Positions 1 through 5,756 of a stretch of 7,793 nucleotides of DNA are shown here, in pieces. The position numbers were made by a program, and so were the translations under genes. The notes beneath the pieces were generated by a model. That model saw nothing but the letters and a program-made list of their open reading frames with translations, was not told the DNA's origin and did not search any database. Origin of the DNA: DAOUET01 sp034430155 (GTDB lineage Bacteria > Chloroflexota > Anaerolineae > Anaerolineales > UBA4823); the NCBI GenBank assembly GCA_034430155.1, contig DAOUET010000154.1:1-7793 (forward strand). Direction: 5' to 3'. Every line of letters begins with the position of its first letter. Position 1 is the first letter of the stretch.

Positions 1-34
1 CGTCCCGCCCACCAGCGGGTACCGATTACTTGCA

Positions 35-244
35 GTGTCAAGGCTTGGGATAGGTAGTATTCTGAACAGAGCCTTTGAAGATCTCCACGGCTGTGAGAGC
101 AGCCGTTTTTTTATTTTTCGTCTTGGATTTCTTTCCCAGGGAATGCTTCGCCCCCCCCCTCGCCGCCTGATTTCGATTAACTCAATCCAGGGATTTCGCG
201 CCGGAGGTTGAATTTCTTGATCCAGTTTTTCATTCAAGCCCGCT
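35..244 (-). ncRNA. Noncoding 3' end of the IS, candidate guide (bridge) RNA region
   Basis: About 210 bases between the transposase stop and the proposed right end hold no gene. Read on the - strand they contain two hairpins: ACGGCTG/CAGCCGT (complement of 87-106) and AAGGCT/AGCCTT (complement of 40-45 and 70-75, with a 24-nt loop), plus a G9 run at 151-159. In IS1111-type elements the guide RNA is encoded in this position (family knowledge). The loop of the second hairpin contains CTATCCCA, whose complement is present beside the element at 1645-1652. Assignment as a bridge RNA is inference from position and structure only; guide segments were not resolved. Confidence 0.3.
88..112 (+). terminator. 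Rho-independent terminator reading in the cassette direction
   Basis: CGGCTG (88-93), loop TGAGAG, CAGCCG (100-105), then seven T. The T tract is only on the + strand, so it would stop transcripts entering the IS from the left, against the transposase gene and in the direction of the cassette genes. It may also be part of an RNA structure made from the other strand. Confidence 0.7.
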
Positions 245-1495
245 TTAGCAAGCTAAGCCCAATTCCTCCATCCGTGCCAGCACCTCTGCTTTCGGAGCCA
301 CCCGGCGTGGCACATTCTTGCGCACAAAGCGCGTGATGTCGGTCTCGACACCCAACTTCATGAGCGCATATTTGGCGAACTGTTTGTACGTCAAGCCCAT
401 GCGGACGTTATCATCCAGGTCCCAAGCCAGAACCAGCATCTTGTACGCCAGGTCCTCTTCGCTGGCGTGGACATCGGTCTCTTCCTTGCTCAGCACATGC
501 CAGACTGCCACCAACAGTTTCCGTGCGATGACCACGATCGCCTGGTTGGGTTTGCGCATGCGGCGCAAGTACTTCTCGTATTGTTCCTTCCAATACGGCG
601 AGATGCGGATCGCTCGCCAGGCCGCTTCGACCAGCGCCCAGCGCAGTTCTTTGCGCCCGCTCTTGGTGATGCGCTTCTCGATGTGTTCCTTGCCGCTGTC
701 ATGCACCCCAGCTCCCAAACCCGCATAGCCCACCAGTTTCTTGGCGCTTTCAAAGCGGGTCACATCGCCGATGGCTGACAAGACCGTCATGCTGATCACC
801 ACGCCAAACCCGGACAGTTGCAGCAACCGCACGGCCTGCTTGCTCCATGTCTCCCCCAGGCTTTGTCGTCCCAACTCCGCGTCCACTTCTGCTTTGTGCT
901 TGGCGATCTCCTCCAGCATGGCCAATTCCTGGCGGATTTGGATCTTCTCCAGCCCACTGATCTGCTGTGCCTCCCACCAGGCCTGATCGGTCAATGCGCC
1001 TTTGGGCAGAATCAGGTTGTGGCGATGGATCAAACTCTGCAAACGGTTTCGTATCATCGTACTGGTTTTCACCAGCCGGTTGCGATACGAGATCATTCCG
1101 CGCAGCTCGCGTACATGTGCGGGTGGTACCCACACTTCCGGCACAATGTCAGCAATCAGCAACCGCAGTAGCCGTTCGATATCTTTCTTGTCTGTTTTCA
1201 CCCGCGCTTCAGCGATCTGCCGAACTCCACCAGCATGCGCCACCACAGTACGGCTCACCAACGGTGCAATGATGTCGTAAAGATCCCACACATTGGTGGT
1301 CGTCTCGAGGACGACCGCGTCTCCTTCTCGTAGATTTGCAATCGCCCATTCCTGGAATCTTTCCATGCTGATTCGTCGCGGCTGCATCACCCATTCCTGC
1401 GCAACATTTTGTCCCCCGGCCAGTACATATTCTTTGTGGATGTCCAACCCGATGTACCTGTCTTGTATTTCCCTTGCTTTTCCTGTTCCTTTCAT
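245..1495 (-). CDS. IS110-family transposase (DEDD/serine recombinase)
   Basis: This 416-residue protein is the recombinase of the surrounding insertion sequence. The N-terminal RuvC-like DEDD domain shows GLDIHKEYV with D18, VVLETT with E64, and KTDKKD with D102/D105. A coiled central region (about 140-210) follows. The C-terminal Transposase_20 domain (about 225-300) has LSGFGVVIS, AIGDVTRF, GYAGLGAGVHDSG and ITKSGRKELRW; S267 in HDSG is the likely nucleophilic serine. About 100 further residues follow, longer than many relatives. IS110-family enzymes act with a structured RNA encoded in the noncoding end to join donor and target DNA (family knowledge). The start at 1495 is chosen because AAGGAG lies 7 nt upstream (complement of 1502-1507) and because the protein there begins just before the DEDD domain. 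The open frame continues 62 codons further upstream but without family similarity and past the proposed IS end. The gene appears intact. Confidence 0.93.
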   Translation of the reverse strand: MKGTGKAREIQDRYIGLDIHKEYVLAGGQNVAQEWVMQPRRISMERFQEWAIANLREGDAVVLETTTNVWDLYDIIAPLVSRTVVAHAGGVRQIAEARVKTDKKDIERLLRLLIADIVPEVWVPPAHVRELRGMISYRNRLVKTSTMIRNRLQSLIHRHNLILPKGALTDQAWWEAQQISGLEKIQIRQELAMLEEIAKHKAEVDAELGRQSLGETWSKQAVRLLQLSGFGVVISMTVLSAIGDVTRFESAKKLVGYAGLGAGVHDSGKEHIEKRITKSGRKELRWALVEAAWRAIRISPYWKEQYEKYLRRMRKPNQAIVVIARKLLVAVWHVLSKEETDVHASEEDLAYKMLVLAWDLDDNVRMGLTYKQFAKYALMKLGVETDITRFVRKNVPRRVAPKAEVLARMEELGLAC

Positions 1496-1501
1496 GCTAA
1501 A

Positions 1502-1507
1502 CTCCTT
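1502..1507 (-). promoter_or_regulatory. Ribosome binding site of the IS110 transposase
   Basis: On the - strand AAGGAG precedes the ATG at 1495 by 7 nt. It decides the start: the reading frame is open back to 1681 but has no comparable site there. Confidence 0.75.
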
Positions 1508-1667
1508 ATGAGTTTTGTGATTGGGACGTGGATTTTTGGGTTTGAGTTGCAAGTACCGATGCGGGTTCTGGCTTTTGCCGTCCCAGATTAGTTTCCGCGA
1601 GAGTCCAAATAACGCAACGGGCTTATGATTTCTTGCAGTGAAATCTATCCCATACCGGCTTCCGGAC

Positions 1668-1773
1668 TCCCAAATGCTCACGCCCCGTCAGCATTCCCGC
1701 GGTGGTATCGCCTCAAGGATACACTGACGCCACGTCCCTCACAAGAACATTCTAATAACGCTAACCGTTAGCC
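1668..1773 (+). other. attC1 recombination site (5' arm degenerate)
   Basis: R' is GTTAGCC at 1767-1773, one base off GTTRRRY. It is supported by cassette 2: GTTAGCCGCC (1767-1776) is perfectly complementary over 10 bases to GGCGGCTAAC at 3009-3018. The 5' side is weaker: TCCCAAA at 1668-1674 resembles an R'' arm, and CGTCAG (1686-1691) pairs with CTGACG (1724-1729) as a stem. GCTAAC/GTTAGC immediately around the crossover (1760-1772) is an added near-palindrome. The cassette that owns this site lies to the left and has been split by the IS insertion about 110 bp upstream. Confidence 0.55.
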
Positions 1774-1803
1774 GCCTGACTCTTTCACAATAAGAGCGAT
1801 ATG

Positions 1804-1810
1804 AGGAGGT
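1804..1810 (+). promoter_or_regulatory. Strong ribosome binding site of the SAHH-like gene
   Basis: AGGAGGT lies 7 nt before the ATG at 1818, within the 50-nt leader of cassette 2. It fixes the start codon. Confidence 0.8.
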
Positions 1811-1817
1811 AAGCACG

Positions 1818-2984
1818 ATGGTATCCTCAAGAATCAAGAATTTGGACCTTGCTGCACAGATTGATGAGGGACAACTTGCGTGGCATCGGTACATTACACC
1901 CATCACTGAACATTACGTGCGTCAAATCGCTCAACGAGATTATCGTGGCAAAAGATTGGCCTATTGGGGGCATATTACAAGGCAAAATACTATTTCAATG
2001 ATGTCGGCCTTGAAACAGGCCGGTGCTGAGATTATGATAGGAGCCTGCAACGTTGACAGCACGGACGATGTCGCTGCCGCCTATGCCGTTTCAAAGGGGA
2101 TCAGTGTTTACGGCTGGCAGGGGATGAGCCAGTCAGAGTATCAGGAGAATTTGGCGATCGTCCGTAGTTTCGAAGCCGATTATCTCTGCGATATGGGCGG
2201 AGAACTGTGCGTAGCGTATCTCGATAAAACCCCTCCAGTCAAGGGCGCACTCGAAGCAACAATGAGTGGGCTTCATCTCTTGAAAAAACACAGGTTGCCG
2301 TTTCCTGTATTTGATTGGAATAGTATCCCGCTTAAGGACCTGCATAATCGCTTTCATGTCGGGGATAGTATCTGGCCTGCATTTAGCCATGTAACCCAAA
2401 TGGGGTTGTTTGGGAGACGTGTGCTGGTTGTTGGGCAAGGCCCTGTCGGAAAAGGGATCGCTGAGCGAGCACGTGATTTGGGAGCGATTGTGCAGGTGGC
2501 TGATTTGGATCCTGTGCGCCTTTTGGAAGCACGTCATCTTGGGTGTGAAACGGTTAGCTTGGATGAAGGGCTTGCTCGTTGCCACATCATCGTGACAGCC
2601 ACAGGGGTCGAGGGAGCCTTGCGCGAAGAACATCTTCGCCAGGTAAGGCCTGGAACCATTCTTTTCAATGCCGGCCACTCGAATCGTGAAATTGACATAG
2701 ACTGGCTATATCAGCAACCACACCAGCGACTGAAGGCCCACATTGAGCGGTTCGACATTGGAAAAACATACTTGTTCCTGTTGGCGCAGGGAAGTCTGTT
2801 GAATCTGGCTGCTGGAGCAGGCCCGTATGGCATTGACCAGTTTGATCACTATACCGCTGTGATGCTTTTGGGAATTGCCTGGATGTTTGACAGCATTCCA
2901 GAGGATATAGTGCCGGGGCTGCAACGGTATCCAGCCCACTTGGAGCGAGAAATCGCCGAGCTATCTGTCAAAATTCACTGCTAG
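1818..2984 (+). CDS. S-adenosylhomocysteine hydrolase-like NAD-binding protein
   Basis: This 388-residue protein follows the adenosylhomocysteinase fold throughout. The substrate domain has GHITRQNT (H52), NVDSTDDVAAA (79-88), CDMGGEL (D125) and ALEATMSG (E146). The Rossmann domain begins near 197 with VLVVGQGPVGKG (203-213, GxGxxG) and continues with VTATG and NAGHSNREID (H287). True SAHH splits S-adenosylhomocysteine into adenosine and homocysteine with bound NAD. Several essential positions differ here: K173 is present, but the following KxxxDN motif reads KDLHN, with a one-residue gap and H for D; the GHPS segment that carries the late histidine reads GPYG (335-338); and the C-terminal tail that normally closes the NAD site of the partner subunit is absent. 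It may be an altered enzyme or a cofactor-binding relative rather than housekeeping ahcY. It is the only gene of cassette 2; attC2 begins 28 bp after its stop. Confidence 0.8.
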   Translation: MVSSRIKNLDLAAQIDEGQLAWHRYITPITEHYVRQIAQRDYRGKRLAYWGHITRQNTISMMSALKQAGAEIMIGACNVDSTDDVAAAYAVSKGISVYGWQGMSQSEYQENLAIVRSFEADYLCDMGGELCVAYLDKTPPVKGALEATMSGLHLLKKHRLPFPVFDWNSIPLKDLHNRFHVGDSIWPAFSHVTQMGLFGRRVLVVGQGPVGKGIAERARDLGAIVQVADLDPVRLLEARHLGCETVSLDEGLARCHIIVTATGVEGALREEHLRQVRPGTILFNAGHSNREIDIDWLYQQPHQRLKAHIERFDIGKTYLFLLAQGSLLNLAAGAGPYGIDQFDHYTAVMLLGIAWMFDSIPEDIVPGLQRYPAHLEREIAELSVKIHC

Positions 2985-3011
2985 CCCTAGCGTGCTTCTA
3001 CCAGCAATGGC

Positions 3012-3173
3012 GGCTAACCCGCGCATACAGCGGACAGCGGCGCCGCCGCTGAGATATGCACAACTTCACGAGCAATGCGCGATAATTGAGAAGGAGTCTT
3101 GGCGGTCCCGCAGCTGCCGCTGAACCAAACCGTGAAGCCCTAGGCCTGCGGATCGTCCGCAGCCCCGTTGGGC
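3012..3173 (+). other. attC2 recombination site
   Basis: R'' is GGCTAAC (3012-3018) and R' is GTTGGGC (3167-3173), giving 162 bp. Next to R' a perfect hairpin CTGCGGA (3146-3152)/TCCGCAG (3156-3162) is visible, and the R'' side has GCGGACAGCGGC, which can pair with this arm. Crossover falls after G3167, ending cassette 2. With the leader of cassette 3 this fills the gap between the stop at 2984 and the next start at 3277; no other gene is seen there. Confidence 0.75.
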
Positions 3174-3276
3174 CGCTTTTCACCATTATATGAGGCAAAG
3201 GAGTCTTCTCTATATTGCTTGCTGTGCGGGTCTAATTAATTCCACCTGCGGCGATTTTCAAAGTGAGAGATCTGCT

Positions 3277-3678
3277 ATGGGTAAGAAATCGTTCCTTCTT
3301 CTGTTAGCAGTATGGATGATGTTTCTGATGGTTTCCTCATGCACTTGGGAATCACAGCATTTTTACGACAACGGAGTCTCCGACGAGGAATATATCTCTA
3401 TCGCGCGTGGTCACGATGATGCTCGGGCGTTCTTAGAAAGATATCCCCAAGCCAAGACATATGTGGACCGAAGTGGCACCCTTGCTGTCGATTTCCGCGT
3501 AGCTAAGCACCCATTGACTAGCACAACCCAACAATGGGAAGGAATAAGACTTCGGGTATTCATAGATCCCAAGAAAAATCAACCTACTGAAACTTTTATT
3601 CAATGTGATAACAGAATATTAAAGAACAACTTGCAGCAATATTTGGGGCAATATTTCGCGACTCAAATATGCCCTTAA
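3277..3678 (+). CDS. Small predicted lipoprotein, function unknown
   Basis: This 133-residue protein starts with a lipoprotein signal: MGKKS, a hydrophobic stretch from 6 to 18, then the lipobox VSSC with C22 as the lipidated residue. The mature part of about 110 residues is soluble and mixed, with an acidic segment (SDEEYISIARGHDDARAF, about 35-52), TYVDRSGTLAVDFR in the middle, and two further cysteines (IQCDN and the terminal QICP) that could form a disulfide. I do not recognise the family. Anchoring in the inner or outer membrane on the periplasmic or outer face is expected. The frame is open from an earlier ATG at 3190, but that start has no ribosome binding site; 3277 is chosen for the signal peptide, though its own GAGAG-like site is weak. 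It is the main gene of cassette 3. Confidence 0.72.
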   Translation: MGKKSFLLLLAVWMMFLMVSSCTWESQHFYDNGVSDEEYISIARGHDDARAFLERYPQAKTYVDRSGTLAVDFRVAKHPLTSTTQQWEGIRLRVFIDPKKNQPTETFIQCDNRILKNNLQQYLGQYFATQICP

Positions 3679-3731
3679 AATTGTTGGACAGCGTAGATCG
3701 AACGCATGCCAATCGTGTCACGTAAGAGATC

Positions 3732-3824
3732 ATGTCAATGAATATGGACAAAAAACAAGAGCGAGCTAAACAATCATTGGAGCGGACCCAGCAAGCTCAG
3801 CGCTTTCGGCTAATAGTGTCTTGA
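3732..3824 (+). CDS. Possible small ORF (30 residues) overlapping attC3
   Basis: Begins MSMNMDKKQERAKQ and is rich in K, E, Q and R, as in a short charged helix. It starts 53 bp after the lipoprotein stop with only a poor AAGAG upstream, and its last 13 codons lie inside attC3. No similarity is recognised. It may be only a chance frame. Confidence 0.2.
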   Translation: MSMNMDKKQERAKQSLERTQQAQRFRLIVS

Positions 3825-3852
3825 CCAGGCGGATCAGCTCCGGTCATTGGGC
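3786..3852 (+). other. attC3 recombination site, short and degenerate
   Basis: R' reads ATTGGGC (3846-3852), with A where the conserved G should be. R'' is ACCCAGC (3786-3792); with its flank, AGCGGACCCAGC resembles the complement of the cassette 3 start (AGCGGCCCAAC expected) with one inserted and one changed base. Internal arms AGCTCAGCGC and GCGGATCAGCT can pair. The position of the crossover is confirmed from the other side: TTGGGCGGACTC (3847-3858) is matched by GAGTCTGCCCAAC at the end of cassette 4. At 67 bp it is the shortest site here. Confidence 0.55.
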
Positions 3853-3889
3853 GGACTCAAAGGATTGTGAACTTGAAAGGATCTCTCAG

Positions 3890-3895
3890 AAGGAG
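3890..3895 (+). promoter_or_regulatory. Ribosome binding site selecting a GTG start
   Basis: AAGGAG sits 5 nt before GTG at 3901. An ATG at 3896 is out of frame and too close, so the GTG is the start. Confidence 0.75.
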
Positions 3896-3900
3896 ATGGA

Positions 3901-4911
3901 GTGATTAGACCACCAAGATTGCAGCCCGGAGATACAGTTGGCCTTGTCAGTCCCTCCTGGGGTGGGGCAGGTATGTTTCCCCACCGCGTCGAACGAGGTG
4001 TGCAACACCTGCAATCGCTTGGCTTCAAGGTGAGGATAGGGCCTCATACCCTCAACCAACTTGGGTTCGTCTCCGACACGCCTCAGAACCGAGTTGATGA
4101 CATTCACAGCATGTTCGGCGATTCGGAGGTCAAGGCGATGGTGGCGGCGATAGGCGGAGACCATTCCTGTCATTTGCTGCCGCTGTTGGACTTTGACCTG
4201 ATACGGAAGAATCCGAAGGTCTTCATGGGATTCTCTGACATCACGGTGCTCAACGTGGCTATCTGGAAGGAAACAGGCTTGGTGACCTTCAATGGGCCAG
4301 CGCTGCTGACAGATTTTGCCGAGTATCCCAGGATGTTTGAGTACACGGAAAGGTACATGCTGAAGGCGCTGTGTGAAGCGAGGCCGATTGGCGTCTTCGA
4401 GCCGTCGACTTGGTGGACAGAGGAGTTCCTTGATTGGGCACAGAAAGAGGATCTGAAGCGGCCGCGCGCACGGCACAGCTCCGCAGGCTGGAGTTGGCTG
4501 AGGGGAGGTGTGGCGGAGGGAGTATTGATAGGCGGATGCTTGGGGGCATTGGAGCATCTACGAGGGACAAGGTTCTGGCCGGAGTGGCAGGATGCGATCA
4601 TGTTTTTTGAGACATCGGAAGGCCCACCGTCTCCAGAAAGGGTAGATGGCATGCTGATGGATTATGAGAATATGGGCGTTCTGCAAAGGTTGAAGGGGTT
4701 GATGGTTGGTCGGCCAATGCGCTACACCGAGGAAGAGAAGCAGCAGCTTCGAGAGGTGGTCTTGAAGCGGACGAGAGGATACACATTTCCTATTATCACA
4801 GACATGGATTTTGGACACACAGCACCGCAATTCACTGTACCAATAGGATGCCGTGCTCGGATTGATGCGGAGAATCAACGATTCGAGGTCATCGATGCAG
4901 CGGTCGAGTAG
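3901..4911 (+). CDS. S66-family LD-carboxypeptidase / MccF-like peptidase
   Basis: This 336-residue serine peptidase has the full S66 catalytic set: nucleophile S112 in GFSDIT, E237 in FFETSE and H306 in DFGHTAPQ. Other family marks are the N-terminal LQPGDTVGLVSPS, the AAIGGDHS segment (82-89) and the terminal VPIGCRARID. Members either trim the tetrapeptide of recycled murein (LdcA) or cleave the toxic acyl-sulfamoyl or peptidyl-adenylate of microcin C (MccF). The length, greater than LdcA at about 305, and the Trp-rich stretch (WW 171-172, W179, W197, W199) before the catalytic Glu favour the MccF-like branch, where a Trp loop contacts the nucleotide. No signal peptide is seen, so it is probably cytoplasmic, which suits MccF better than extracellular hydrolysis. 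It is the only gene of cassette 4. No microcin genes are adjacent, so an immunity role is inference. Confidence 0.9.
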   Translation: MIRPPRLQPGDTVGLVSPSWGGAGMFPHRVERGVQHLQSLGFKVRIGPHTLNQLGFVSDTPQNRVDDIHSMFGDSEVKAMVAAIGGDHSCHLLPLLDFDLIRKNPKVFMGFSDITVLNVAIWKETGLVTFNGPALLTDFAEYPRMFEYTERYMLKALCEARPIGVFEPSTWWTEEFLDWAQKEDLKRPRARHSSAGWSWLRGGVAEGVLIGGCLGALEHLRGTRFWPEWQDAIMFFETSEGPPSPERVDGMLMDYENMGVLQRLKGLMVGRPMRYTEEEKQQLREVVLKRTRGYTFPIITDMDFGHTAPQFTVPIGCRARIDAENQRFEVIDAAVE

Positions 4912-4959
4912 GCAGTAAGATGTGGGCGAATCATGGGTACGCTTTCATCTGAGGAGTCT

Positions 4960-5091
4960 GCCCAACAAGCGCATGAAGCCGACCTTGCTATCGAGGATTT
5001 TTGCGGGGATGTTTTCGGTTTTGAAGCGTATTGCGTCCAGTTTGATCGCACTGCGCAAGCCGCAAGGCGCCTTATGTGCGGGCCGTTAGGC
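4960..5091 (+). other. attC4 recombination site
   Basis: R'' GCCCAAC (4960-4966) and R' GTTAGGC (5085-5091) both fit consensus; length is 132 bp. The arms GCGCATGAAGCCGACCTTGC and GCAAGGCGCCTTATGTGC are imperfectly complementary with unpaired bases, as in folded attC. The crossover follows G5085. The clearest site of the window. Confidence 0.87.
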
Positions 5092-5123
5092 CGCGATCAA
5101 GGGTTCAAATGGATAAATAGCAG

Positions 5124-5130
5124 AAAGGAG
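5124..5130 (+). promoter_or_regulatory. Ribosome binding site choosing the start at 5137
   Basis: AAAGGAG lies 6 nt before ATG 5137. It is decisive because the frame is open upstream to 4933, across attC4. Confidence 0.8.
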
Positions 5131-5136
5131 TTCGAA

Positions 5137-5583
5137 ATGCTTGAACCATTATTTTTCACCCTCGGTCTTTTGAATAATGGATTTCTGATTTTTATCTTTC
5201 TTATTCGCAAGAATCACCTTGCTCTGCTGCGAAAAATCGGCTGGGTATATTTCTTTTTAGCAATTCCAGCCATCTATGCGATTTTCCTGGTCCAGCAGGA
5301 ACAGAAATCACCGCGATACACTATCTTTCTGGGAATCTTTTTAGCATTTCTAGTAATTGAAGCTCTGTATGATTGGATATGGAAGCTTCCATTCCGAGAG
5401 GAAATGGATTGGAGGCAGTTGATGCCATATGTTGCACTCTACATCTCGATGAATTATGGATTTGTAGTCATGGTTTGGAAATTTTATTCCGTGATAGGTG
5501 GGATCATAATGCTTGGTCTTTTTGTTATCCAAATCATCGCCAATATATTCTCACATCCTCGATCTGCTACCAAAAGAAAGTGA
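5137..5583 (+). CDS. Small multi-pass membrane protein, function unknown
   Basis: The protein of 148 residues is very hydrophobic, with about four membrane segments: roughly 5-24, 34-53, 62-80 and 117-139, plus a weaker stretch near 95-112. Short charged loops separate them (IRKNHLALLRK, QQEQKSPR, FREEMDWRQ), and it ends with the basic tail HPRSATKRK. No signal peptide cleavage site, catalytic motif or known family is recognised. It is the only gene of cassette 5, starting 51 bp after the crossover and ending 24 bp before attC5. Small unknown membrane proteins are common cassette cargo. An in-frame start at 4933 would add 68 hydrophilic residues translated from attC4 and is not favoured. It is richer in A+T than the SAHH- and S66-type neighbours, which agrees with an independent origin. 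Confidence 0.75.
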   Translation: MLEPLFFTLGLLNNGFLIFIFLIRKNHLALLRKIGWVYFFLAIPAIYAIFLVQQEQKSPRYTIFLGIFLAFLVIEALYDWIWKLPFREEMDWRQLMPYVALYISMNYGFVVMVWKFYSVIGGIIMLGLFVIQIIANIFSHPRSATKRK

Positions 5584-5606
5584 AAGTAGGATTGATTGTG
5601 GTTGCC

Positions 5607-5734
5607 GCCCAACCCAGCATAGACCGTGACCGCTGCTAGGCAGCGCGGGGAAGCGGCGCGATTTTGAGCATTTCAACCGGAGCAAACAGGCTCTCGGGTT
5701 CGCACCGCAGCGGCAGCTAAGCCAATCGTTAGGC
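5607..5734 (+). other. attC5 recombination site
   Basis: R'' GCCCAAC (5607-5613) and R' GTTAGGC (5728-5734) bound 128 bp. Arms GCATAG...CCGCTGC and GCAGCGG...CTAAGC pair in order, and CGCTGC/GCAGCG forms a further local hairpin. The R'' flank CCGCCCAACCCAG is shared with attC6. It fills the gap between genes; no other gene is present. Confidence 0.82.
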
Positions 5735-5745
5735 GGCGGATCAGC

Positions 5746-5750
5746 AGGAG
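5746..5750 (+). promoter_or_regulatory. Ribosome binding site of the CPBP protease gene
   Basis: AGGAG lies 6 nt before ATG 5757 and only 17 bp after the crossover point, so the leader of cassette 6 is almost entirely this site. Confidence 0.75.
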
Positions 5751-5756
5751 TGAAAA

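Larger units (their letters stand above)
19..1560 (-). mobile_element. IS110-family insertion sequence, IS1111-like ends (boundaries proposed)
   Basis: The element contains one transposase gene on the - strand. Ends are proposed from repeats: GTACCGAT occurs directly repeated at 19-26 and 1553-1560, and just inside it TACTTGCA (27-34) is inverted as TGCAAGTA (1548-1555). Subterminal inverted repeats flanked by a short shared core fit the IS1111 subgroup, in which the noncoding tail lies downstream of the transposase (here about 35-244). The length of about 1.54 kb is plausible for the family. A rival boundary exists: GATTACTTGCAGTG at 24-37 is nearly repeated (13/14) as GATTTCTTGCAGTG at 1627-1640, which would give a longer 5' noncoding end as in the IS110 subgroup. 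Presence of the element is secure; the exact ends are inferred. Confidence 0.6.

Noticed and set aside
1..18. RNA gene at the left edge
   Set aside because: Only 18 bases of flank remain before the IS; no known RNA signature could be supported.
1522..1585. TGGGACG/CGTCCCA stem upstream of the transposase as a guide RNA
   Set aside because: The two arms lie on opposite sides of the proposed IS end, so the pairing is probably chance; it would regain interest if the longer IS boundary is right.
1496..1681. 62-codon upstream extension of the IS110 transposase
   Set aside because: No family similarity, no ribosome binding site, and it crosses the proposed IS end; AAGGAG clearly serves the ATG at 1495.
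1541..1773. IS targeting of an attC site, as known for the IS1111-attC group
   Set aside because: The proposed insertion point is about 108 bp before the attC1 R'' arm, not inside a recognisable attC.
3190..3276. Earlier ATG for the lipoprotein, adding 29 residues
   Set aside because: No ribosome binding site, and it would bury the clear lipoprotein signal peptide.
3682..3688. GTTGGAC as an extra R' arm, implying a gene-less mini-cassette
   Set aside because: It fits GTTRRRY, but no R'' or stem arms are found upstream within the lipoprotein gene, and the attC3 arm matches the start at 3168 better.
4170..4652. Antisense ORFs of 160 and 223 codons opposite the S66 peptidase gene (also one of 181 codons at 2133-2678)
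   Set aside because: Compositions typical of shadow frames, no domain similarity, and the opposite strand is a well-supported gene.
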